From assembly GCF_018853815.1 (NCBI RefSeq), contig NZ_JAAOMP010000116.1, forward strand, positions 1 to 64,000: a stretch of DNA of 64,000 bases, given 5' to 3'. The position numbers and the translations under genes are program-made. This document shows, piece after piece, positions 57,120-64,000 of this stretch. Origin of the DNA: Acidithiobacillus sulfurivorans. Lineage in GTDB: Bacteria; Pseudomonadota; Gammaproteobacteria; Acidithiobacillales; Acidithiobacillaceae. The notes beneath the pieces are model-generated. The model worked only from the letters and a program-made list of their open reading frames with translations. It was not told where the DNA came from and did no database searches. Position 1 is the first letter of the stretch. Every line of letters starts with the position of its first letter.

Positions 57120-57533
57120 ATGTCGGGATTGTTAGATCAGGCTCTGGATCCTTTGGCTGCAGCACTTAAGGTTACGGGGTACCGGCAGCAACTGCTGTCA
57201 GCCAATATCGCCAATGCCAACACGCCCAATTATCGGGCGGTAGATATTCCGTTTGCTCAGGTGGTGCAAGCCGTTCAGGCGGGTGATAAAGGCAGCCTAC
57301 CATTAACGACGAGCAGCAACCGGCAATTTTCTGAAACCGGCAATAACGCGAGCATGGCTGCCTTTGTGCAATATCAACGTGGCAGTCAGGTAGGGCTGGA
57401 TAATAATTCGGTAGACATGAATCGGGAGCAGGCAGATTTTTTGCAAAACAGCGTGCGTTACCAGGCCGATCTGACATTTTTGACCGGTAAAATTAAAACC
57501 TTGACCTCGGCCATTACCGGAACAGCCGCCTAA
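57120..57533 (+). CDS. flgB: Flagellar proximal rod protein FlgB
   Basis: A 137-residue rod protein with the N-terminal [21 protein letters not shown] motif and C-terminal helix [15 protein letters not shown] typical of FlgB. It is the first gene of the rightward rod/hook operon behind a sigma-54 promoter. Confidence 0.94.
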   Translation: MSGLLDQALDPLAAALKVTGYRQQLLSANIANANTPNYRAVDIPFAQVVQAVQAGDKGSLPLTTSSNRQFSETGNNASMAAFVQYQRGSQVGLDNNSVDMNREQADFLQNSVRYQADLTFLTGKIKTLTSAITGTAA

Positions 57534-57552
57534 ATATGCAGGAGTAAGACTT

Positions 57553-57969
57553 ATGTCATTGTTTTCAGTTTTGGATGTAGCGAGTTCGGCGCTGACCGCC
57601 CAAAGTTATCGACTTAATGTGGTCGCCAGTAATATGGCCAATGCCAATTCGGCAACCAGTTCAGATGGTCAACCCTACCGGGCCCGAGAGGTGGTCTTTG
57701 CCGCGCAACCGTTTGCCAATGCTGGCGCTCCCGCCGGGGTCAATGGCGTACGGGTAGCCGGCGTCATCAGTAAACCGGGGCCATTCAAAATGGTGTATCA
57801 ACCGGGGAATCCGCTGGCGGATAAGGAAGGCTACGTCAAAATGCCCAATGTGAATCCCGTCGATGAAATGGTGAACATGATTTCGGCTTCGCGGGCCTAC
57901 CAAGCCAATGTGAATGTGATGAACACCACGAAATCCCTGCTGCAGAAAACCCTTAGCCTTGGAGCCTGA
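57553..57969 (+). CDS. flgC: Flagellar proximal rod protein FlgC
   Basis: 138 residues. [20 protein letters not shown] at the N-terminus and the final [20 protein letters not shown] define FlgC. It forms part of the proximal rod across the periplasm. It follows flgB by 19 bp with its own GGAG-like site. Confidence 0.95.
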   Translation: MSLFSVLDVASSALTAQSYRLNVVASNMANANSATSSDGQPYRAREVVFAAQPFANAGAPAGVNGVRVAGVISKPGPFKMVYQPGNPLADKEGYVKMPNVNPVDEMVNMISASRAYQANVNVMNTTKSLLQKTLSLGA

Positions 57970-57971
57970 AC

Positions 57972-58667
57972 ATGAGCGTCAATTCTCTGACATCCAGCGT
58001 CAATCCTTTTTATCAGTCGTTGCAGACCAGTTCTGCAAATAGCTCAGGTACAGCCAGCAGCGGAGCTAGTGGCCTGGCCAGTGAAAGCACTTTTTACAAT
58101 CTTCTGGTTACTCAGCTCACCAATCAGGACCCCCTGAATCCACTCAGTAATCAGGATTTATCTTCACAGTTGGCACAATTCAGCATGGCGAATGGCGTCC
58201 AGGCTATTCAGGGTTCGCTGAGTTCTCTTATGGATCAAATCAATCAGAACCAAGGGTTGCAGGCAGCTTCCCTGATTGGCAAGTCGGTTACCACTTCAGG
58301 GAATCAGTTGAGCTTGAGCAGCGGCAGTGCCAATGGGGCTTATGATCTGGGCAGCGCCGCCAGTGCGGTAGACGTACTGGTACAGAACAGCGCCGGTCAG
58401 ACACTGGCCGTTTTGCCTCAAGGTTCACAGTCTTCAGGAATGCAGGCTTTTAACTGGAATGGAGAAAGTGCCAATGGGAGCACTTTGCCGTCGGGAAATT
58501 ATCAGTTTTCGGTACAGGCCGCTGATGGCAATGGGGATGCAGTGACGACTACACCCTACATGTATGGGGTGGTAAATGGTGTTACTTTGGGAAGTTCCGG
58601 TCCTACCCTGCAGCTACAGGGGCAACAAGGTTCGGTGCCTTTCAGCTCCGTGCAAAATATTATTTAA
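57972..58667 (+). CDS. flgD: Hook-capping protein FlgD
   Basis: 231 residues: an N-terminal scaffold region (FYNLLVTQLTNQDPLNPLSN is the FlgD hallmark) and C-terminal Ig-like and tudor-like domains (QAFNWNGESANGSTLPSGNY). FlgD caps the growing hook. Two bases separate it from flgC. Confidence 0.93.
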   Translation: MSVNSLTSSVNPFYQSLQTSSANSSGTASSGASGLASESTFYNLLVTQLTNQDPLNPLSNQDLSSQLAQFSMANGVQAIQGSLSSLMDQINQNQGLQAASLIGKSVTTSGNQLSLSSGSANGAYDLGSAASAVDVLVQNSAGQTLAVLPQGSQSSGMQAFNWNGESANGSTLPSGNYQFSVQAADGNGDAVTTTPYMYGVVNGVTLGSSGPTLQLQGQQGSVPFSSVQNII

Positions 58668-58679
58668 GGAGTTTGCAAA

Positions 58680-59930
58680 ATGGGTGCATTCAATACAGCT
58701 TTAAGTGGATTACAGGCAGCTAATACGGATTTGCAGACGCTGGGTAATAATATATCCAATGCCAATACGGTAGGGTTTAAAAGTTCCAATGCCGAGTTTG
58801 CTGATGCCTATGCTTCAGCCATGGCCAATACGGCGCCCACTGAGGGTCAGGTAGGTATTGGTACTACCGTGCAAACCATCGCTCAACAGTTTACTCAGGG
58901 AAATATTGAAACAACCAGCAACCCCCTGGATGTTGCCATTAACGGCAATGGTTTTTTTCAGTTCAACTATAATGGTTCAACAGTTTATGGCCGTAATGGC
59001 CAGTTTCAATTGAATAAAAACGGCGTTATTGTGGACGCTAATGGTGGTGAACTGATCGGGACCCAGGCGCAAAATGATAAACTGACCGGTGCCAGCGGTC
59101 CCTTAAGCATTAATCAGAATGCCATTGCCCCGCAAGCGACTTCAGGATTGAGTTTGGGTTTGAATCTGGATTCAACCAATACACCCATCAGCGGTAATGC
59201 TAGTATTAATATTAATGATCCGAGTACTTATAATTATTCGACCACGACGACGGTATACGATAGTCTGGGCACACCGCAATTGTTGACCACTTATTATCAA
59301 TTGCAAAGCGGTTCAGGTACGACAAGCTCCGGACAAACGTGGAATGTGGATTATTCGGTAACGGGAACCACTGGTGCCAGTGGCATCACTTCTGGTAGCG
59401 TTGGAACCTTGCAGTTTAATGCCTATGGTCAGGAAACCAGTTCAATTTCTCAACCTATAACGGGTACTCCGTGGGCTGATGGGGCGGCTTCCACCACCAT
59501 TAACGTAAGCTTCAGCGGTAGCACCAATTATAATTCTCCCAATTCCGTCATAACCAACAACAGTAATGGTTATAGTGCCGGGCAATTATCTGGTCTTTCC
59601 ATTGACTCAGGTGGCAATATTTTCGGGCGCTACAGCAATGGTGAATCCCAGCTCATGGGGCAAATCAGTCTGACCCGCTTCCCCAATAATAATGGTTTGC
59701 AGAATCTCGGTAATAATTACTGGGCAGAAACCTATGTTTCGGGACAACCTCTTTCTGGTGGCCCTGGCAGTTCCAATCTGGGCGTTTTACAGGCCGGGGC
59801 GGTAGAACAATCCAATGTCGACATTTCCAAGGATCTGGTGAATCTGATTGTGGCGCAGCAGGCTTATCAGGCCAATGCCCAGACCATTAAAACCCAGAAT
59901 ACGGTAGTACAGACGCTCTTGAGTTTGTAA
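58680..59930 (+). CDS. flgE: Flagellar hook protein FlgE
   Basis: 416 residues. The N-terminal FNTALSGLQAANTDLQTLGN and NISNANTVGFKSS and the C-terminal LVNLIVAQQAYQANAQTIKT form the coiled D0 domain. The Ser/Thr/Gly-rich central part is the surface-exposed D1-D2. Length is standard for hook proteins. Confidence 0.95.
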   Translation: MGAFNTALSGLQAANTDLQTLGNNISNANTVGFKSSNAEFADAYASAMANTAPTEGQVGIGTTVQTIAQQFTQGNIETTSNPLDVAINGNGFFQFNYNGSTVYGRNGQFQLNKNGVIVDANGGELIGTQAQNDKLTGASGPLSINQNAIAPQATSGLSLGLNLDSTNTPISGNASININDPSTYNYSTTTTVYDSLGTPQLLTTYYQLQSGSGTTSSGQTWNVDYSVTGTTGASGITSGSVGTLQFNAYGQETSSISQPITGTPWADGAASTTINVSFSGSTNYNSPNSVITNNSNGYSAGQLSGLSIDSGGNIFGRYSNGESQLMGQISLTRFPNNNGLQNLGNNYWAETYVSGQPLSGGPGSSNLGVLQAGAVEQSNVDISKDLVNLIVAQQAYQANAQTIKTQNTVVQTLLSL

Positions 59931-59941
59931 GAGGATAAGTC

Positions 59942-60682
59942 ATGGATACCCTTTATATTGCCATGAGTGGCGCCAATGCCATTCTGCAAAAACAGACGGT
60001 TACAGCCAATAATCTGGCGAATGCCAATACCACAGGATATCGTGCGGATGAGGCCCAGTTCAGCGCATTGCCGGTATATGGGCAAGGGTTGCCGACGCGC
60101 GCCTACACGGCTACGGAAACCCCCAGTGTGGATTTTCAGTCAGGCCCCGTAGTGCATACCGGACGGCCTTTGGACGTGGCGGTGAATGGCCAGGGCTGGC
60201 TGACTGTACAGGGGCCTGATGGCAAGGAGGCTTACACCCGGGACGGAAATCTGCAGCTCAACGGTCAGGGTATTCTTATGACCGCGACCGGGCATCCGGT
60301 GCTGGGCGTGAATGGTTCACCCATTTCCCTGCCACCGATGCAGTCTCTGGTCATTGGCAGTGATGGGGTGATTTCCGGGGTGCCGGTAGGCAGTCAACCT
60401 AACGCTATTGTCACGATCAACCAGATCAAGCTGGTGAATCCTTCGGAGAAAGGCTTGCAAAAAAATCCGGATGGACTTTTTCAGAATAGTGACGGCAAAC
60501 CGGCATCTGAAGATGGAAATGTGGTTCTGGAGCCCGGCGCACTGGAAGGCAGTAATGTTAATCCCGTTAATGCCATGATCCAGATGCTGGAAGATACCCG
60601 CCAGTTTGATATGCAGACCAAGTTGATGCAGACCGTTTCCCAGGATCGGCAAAGTGCCAATCAATTGCTGGTTCTGACATGA
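59942..60682 (+). CDS. flgF: Flagellar distal rod protein FlgF
   Basis: 246 residues. MDTLYIAMSGANAILQKQ and NNLANANTTGYRADEAQF, PLDVAVNGQGWLTVQ, and the final NAMIQMLEDTRQFDMQTKLM are typical FlgF. It follows flgE by 11 bp. Confidence 0.95.
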   Translation: MDTLYIAMSGANAILQKQTVTANNLANANTTGYRADEAQFSALPVYGQGLPTRAYTATETPSVDFQSGPVVHTGRPLDVAVNGQGWLTVQGPDGKEAYTRDGNLQLNGQGILMTATGHPVLGVNGSPISLPPMQSLVIGSDGVISGVPVGSQPNAIVTINQIKLVNPSEKGLQKNPDGLFQNSDGKPASEDGNVVLEPGALEGSNVNPVNAMIQMLEDTRQFDMQTKLMQTVSQDRQSANQLLVLT

Positions 60683-60702
60683 ACAATCAGGAGCAATAAA
60701 TC

Positions 60703-61488
60703 ATGATGCGTTCTCTTTATGTAGCAGCAACTGGCCTGGAAGGTGAGCAGACCAAAATGGACGTTATCGCCAACAATCTGGCGAACGTCAACACCACCGG
60801 ATTCAAGCAGTCCCGCGCGGTTTTTCAGGATTTGCTCTACCAGAATCTACGGCAACCTGGTGCCCAATCTTCGCAGACTACCCAATATCCTTCAGGACTC
60901 CAGCTAGGCACCGGGGTGCGCGTGGTTTCTACGGAGCGCCTGATGACCCAGGGCAACTTGACCCAGACCGGTAACGCGCTGGATGTGGGGATCAATGGTC
61001 AGGGTTTTTTCCAGATCATGCAGCCCAACGGGACCATTGCTTACAGCCGGGATGGCACTTTCCAGATGAATAATCAGGGACAACTGGTCACGTCCAACGG
61101 CTATTTATTGCAGCCACCGGTAACCATTCCACCCAATGCCCAAAGCATTACGATTGGTAGCGATGGGACCGTGTCGGTAGTGCTGCCGGGACAAGCCCAA
61201 CCTCAGCAAGTGGGTACAATCCAGCTCGCCAATTTTATTAACCCAACCGGCTTGCAAAGTATTGGCGACAACCTTTATTTGCAGACGGGTTCTTCCGGCG
61301 CGCCACAAACGGGACAGCCTACCCTCAATGGTTTGGGTTCAGTGCAGCAGGGCTATCTGGAATCTTCCAATGTCAATGTGGTATCGGAATTGGTGGATAT
61401 GATCGCTACGCAGCGTGCCTACGAAATCAACAGCAAGGCAGTATCCACTTCGGATTCCATGCTCGGATATCTCACCCAGAATTTGTGA
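60703..61488 (+). CDS. flgG: Flagellar distal rod protein FlgG
   Basis: 261 residues, the exact usual length. [49 protein letters not shown] and the final [20 protein letters not shown] are diagnostic. It builds the distal rod. Confidence 0.97.
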   Translation: MMRSLYVAATGLEGEQTKMDVIANNLANVNTTGFKQSRAVFQDLLYQNLRQPGAQSSQTTQYPSGLQLGTGVRVVSTERLMTQGNLTQTGNALDVGINGQGFFQIMQPNGTIAYSRDGTFQMNNQGQLVTSNGYLLQPPVTIPPNAQSITIGSDGTVSVVLPGQAQPQQVGTIQLANFINPTGLQSIGDNLYLQTGSSGAPQTGQPTLNGLGSVQQGYLESSNVNVVSELVDMIATQRAYEINSKAVSTSDSMLGYLTQNL

Positions 61489-61496
61489 GGCTAATT

Positions 61497-62258
61497 ATGA
61501 CTGCGCAAGCCATCCGCAAAGTTCCCATGGTTTTTCCAGTCTCCTTCGGGAAACTCTGGATAGTTTTGCTGCGTCTGGGTTTCTTGATGATGTTCGTATT
61601 GAGCTTGACGGCTTGCGCCGTCTTGCAGGGGCATCATGATCTCAAGCCGCTCAAACCCTTACCCATTCCCGCAGAACCGGAATCACTGGCGGCCCATGCC
61701 CCTAACGGATCTATCTGGCAGGCGGGCACCAATGTGTCTTTGTTCAGTGATAATCGGGCGAATCGTGTGGGTGACCTGATTACCGTGTTGATTCAGGAAA
61801 ATTCCAGTGCCAGCAACAACACCAATACCGCCATTAACACTTCAGATTCTTTGAGTGCAGCGCTGACCAACTTTTTTGGTATTGTCCCGGCATTCGGGAG
61901 TGTTGCTGGTACCCCATTCAGCCCCAGTATGGGCGCCAACAGTGCCCAGAAATACGGCGGGACAGGGGCGACCACCCAGAGCAATACTTTTACTGCCACT
62001 CTGGAGGTAACAGTAGTGAGAGTGCAGGGCAATGGGAATCTGGTCATTGAGGGCTCCAAAGAAGTGCTTCTCAATGGTGGGCATGAATATATCCGGGTCG
62101 CCGGGGTGGTGCGACCTGCTGACGTGACGCCACAAAATACCATTTTATCCACGCAAATTGCCGATGCGCGCGTGGAATATAGTGGCAACGGCAGCATTTA
62201 CTCAGCCGCACGGATGCCCTGGCTGGCGCGCTTTTTCCTGTCGCTATGGCCTTTCTGA
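61497..62258 (+). CDS. flgH: Flagellar L-ring lipoprotein FlgH
   Basis: 253 residues starting at ATG 61497. The lipoprotein signal has lipobox LTAC with the lipidated Cys at residue 40. SLFSDNRANRVGDLITVLIQ, LEVTVVRVQGNGNLVIEGSK and IRVAGVVRPADVTPQN are FlgH motifs. The outer-membrane L ring marks a Gram-negative envelope. Its end overlaps the upstream alternative start of flgI. Confidence 0.95.
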   Translation: MTAQAIRKVPMVFPVSFGKLWIVLLRLGFLMMFVLSLTACAVLQGHHDLKPLKPLPIPAEPESLAAHAPNGSIWQAGTNVSLFSDNRANRVGDLITVLIQENSSASNNTNTAINTSDSLSAALTNFFGIVPAFGSVAGTPFSPSMGANSAQKYGGTGATTQSNTFTATLEVTVVRVQGNGNLVIEGSKEVLLNGGHEYIRVAGVVRPADVTPQNTILSTQIADARVEYSGNGSIYSAARMPWLARFFLSLWPF

Positions 62259-62269
62259 GGAAAAAACAG

Positions 62270-63397
62270 ATGCCCAAGCTTTTGCGATCCTCTTCTGCAA
62301 TCATCTTGATGCTGGTAATGATGACATTTACCGGATTGTTTTCCGCCCAGGCCGAAACTATCCGCAATCTGGTGGCAGTAGGGGGAGTGCGCAGCAACCA
62401 GCTGGTTGGTTACGGTTTGGTGGTTGGACTGAATGGTACGGGCGATCAGGCTACGCAGGTACCCTATACCACACAGTCCCTGCTCAACATGTTTCAGCGT
62501 TTGGGGATTAATTTACCTGCCTCTGTTGCCACCAACTTGCAACCCAAAGATGTGGCTGCGGTCATTGTGACCGCACACCTGCCGCCTTTTGTGCAACCGG
62601 GACAAACCATCAATGTCACGGTTTCCGCAGTAGGTAATGCCAGCAGTCTGGCGGGGGGGACCTTGCTCATGACGCCCTTGAAGGGGGCCGATGGACAAAC
62701 CTACGCAGTAGCTCAGGGGAATCTGATTGTCAGCGGTTTTGGGGCCAGCAGTAACGGCTCCTCAGCGCAGGTAAATATCACTACGGCAGGAACCATTCCC
62801 AACGGAGCCAATGTGGAGCGGTCTGTCTCTTCGGGCTTTGATCAGGCGGGACCGATGATGCTCGAATTGCATAACCCGAGTTTTACGACTGCGGCACGAA
62901 TTGCCAATGTCATCAATCAGCAGTTGGGATATGGAGTGGCAGAACCACTGAACGCCGGTGATGTCCGGGTCAATGCACCCAGCTCGCCCGGAGCGCGAGT
63001 CAATTTTCTTGCGCAAATTGAAAATCTGGATGTCAGTCCCGAAACGCCGCTGGCCAAGGTAGTTATTGATGCCCGCAGCGGTACGGTCGTGTTGGGACAA
63101 AATGTGACGCTGGGTGCCTGTGCGGTTGCCCATGGCAATTTATCCGTGACCATTTCCCAGAAGTATCTGGTCAGTCAGCCTAATCCCCTGGGCGCCGGTC
63201 AGACGGTGGTGGCGCCGCAGGCCAATGTGAAAGTTCAGCAACCCCAGGCGAAGTTGTTGATGTTTGAACCGGGAGTAAGTCTGGAAGCCGTGGTTCGGGC
63301 TCTGAATGCGGTGGGGGCAACGCCTACAGACTTGATTGCCATTTTGCAGGCCATGAAAGCGGCAGGTGCCTTGCACGCGCAACTGGAAGTCATATGA
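62270..63397 (+). CDS. flgI: Flagellar P-ring protein FlgI
   Basis: 375 residues with a signal peptide (LLRSSSAIILMLVMMTFTGL, ending AQA). ETIRNLVAVGGVRSNQLVGY, GLNGTGDQ and the internal SLEAVVRALNAVGATPTDL are conserved. The start at 62270 is chosen because GAGG lies nine bases upstream; an ATG at 62246 would add eight residues. Confidence 0.95.
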   Translation: MPKLLRSSSAIILMLVMMTFTGLFSAQAETIRNLVAVGGVRSNQLVGYGLVVGLNGTGDQATQVPYTTQSLLNMFQRLGINLPASVATNLQPKDVAAVIVTAHLPPFVQPGQTINVTVSAVGNASSLAGGTLLMTPLKGADGQTYAVAQGNLIVSGFGASSNGSSAQVNITTAGTIPNGANVERSVSSGFDQAGPMMLELHNPSFTTAARIANVINQQLGYGVAEPLNAGDVRVNAPSSPGARVNFLAQIENLDVSPETPLAKVVIDARSGTVVLGQNVTLGACAVAHGNLSVTISQKYLVSQPNPLGAGQTVVAPQANVKVQQPQAKLLMFEPGVSLEAVVRALNAVGATPTDLIAILQAMKAAGALHAQLEVI

Positions 63398-64000
63398 GTG
63401 CTTCCATCAATTTGACCGCTACGACGCGCTCTGCGGAGGTCAGTCCACAGGCTGCAGCAGCTACCGCCAGTGACGCCCTCAACTTTTCCGGACTGAACCA
63501 GTTACGCAGTGATGCCCAGGCCCATAATCCAAAAACCATTCTGGCAGTGGCCAAACAGTTTGAAGCAGTTTTGCTGCAGGAGATGCTCTCGTCCATGTCG
63601 GCTACTTCCTTTGGTTCGGATTTAACCGGAAAAAATTCCGGGCCGATGATAAAATCACTTTTTAACCAGCAGATTGCGCAAACCGTCAGTCAGGGGCAGG
63701 GTATAGGGATTGCCCAGACCCTGGCCAAGGAAATTGCCACACGTTATAACCTCCATTGGGGTAAGCAGAACACATCACCGGCCGGGGACAAGGCGATGAC
63801 CATGCCCGCCCGTAATGCGGCCTTGTCTGCCCCGGTCATGACTTCAGAAAGCTGGGCCAAACCTTCGCAGAGTCTTCTGGAACAAGCCAAGTCCTTTGTG
63901 CAATCCATCTTGCCTTCGGTGCAGGCTGCCGCGCAGAAGTTGGGCGTAGCACCTACTGCCATTATTGCCCAGGCCGCCCTGGAAACCGGTTGGGGAAGTC
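63394..64000 (+). CDS. flgJ: FlgJ rod cap with muramidase domain, 3' partial
   Basis: At least 202 residues, running off the window. The N-terminal rod-scaffold domain has AVAKQFEAVLLQEMLSSMSA and SLFNQQIAQTVSQGQGIGIA. A linker leads to the start of the C-terminal glucosaminidase domain (APTAIIAQAALETGWGS), whose first catalytic Glu is in ALETGWG. This is the bifunctional FlgJ of beta/gamma proteobacteria, which cuts peptidoglycan for the rod. It overlaps the flgI stop (ATGA). Confidence 0.93.
   Translation, partial: MSASINLTATTRSAEVSPQAAAATASDALNFSGLNQLRSDAQAHNPKTILAVAKQFEAVLLQEMLSSMSATSFGSDLTGKNSGPMIKSLFNQQIAQTVSQGQGIGIAQTLAKEIATRYNLHWGKQNTSPAGDKAMTMPARNAALSAPVMTSESWAKPSQSLLEQAKSFVQSILPSVQAAAQKLGVAPTAIIAQAALETGWGS

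Overview
The window fits a flagellated Acidithiobacillus (A. thiooxidans / A. ferrivorans type). The best single marker is a sulfide:quinone reductase that matches the known A. ferrooxidans enzyme in length and in the placement of Cys128 and Cys160. The flagellar genes exclude typical non-flagellated A. ferrooxidans strains. Base composition is moderate, with AT-rich patches in accessory stretches. No rRNA, tRNA or CRISPR array was recognised.

Region 1 (1-10990) is a decaying capsule/exopolysaccharide locus. It starts with a partial KpsC-like gene, a KpsS-like gene, a short-chain dehydrogenase and a frameshifted LTA-synthase-type sulfatase. It resumes with an intact mannose-1-phosphate guanylyltransferase (manC-type) and a broken kpsE-like gene. 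Between these lies a toxin-antitoxin island: vapBC, PIN and parDE remnants, a double-frameshifted phd antitoxin, a GNAT/DUF1778 pair and a yafNO pair. These sit among direct repeats and a truncated second copy of manC.

Region 2 (10995-33345) is housekeeping. It holds mutS, a Bax-inhibitor-1 family gene, a DEDDh exonuclease and a long leftward cluster: pcnB, a CCA-type nucleotidyltransferase, folK, a deoxynucleoside kinase, panB, panC, a 1277-residue FAD/Fe-S oxidoreductase, an Smr protein and a class II aldolase. Then come a GT2 plus AT-rich GT-C glycosyltransferase pair, guaBA, a FitAB-type toxin-antitoxin pair and proB.

Region 3 (33339-44982) holds an MscS-family channel, a small exported protein behind a textbook sigma-54 promoter, a di-iron ferritin-like protein, divergent queC-like and tsaC-like tRNA-modification genes, a 198-bp near-palindrome, an M50 protease, trpS, scpAB, sqr and rluB.

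Region 4 (45004-64000) is chemotaxis and flagellum. A leftward cluster (motD/motB-like, cheY, cheZ, cheA, an unknown receptor-tip-like protein, an ODP-type di-iron protein, a soluble CZB receptor, cheV, a second soluble CZB receptor) points to cytoplasmic redox, oxygen or zinc sensing rather than periplasmic ligand sensing. It is followed by a PilZ protein, fliW-csrA, flgN-flgM-flgA, and the rightward rod/hook operon flgBCDEFGHIJ behind a sigma-54 promoter; flgJ runs off the window.
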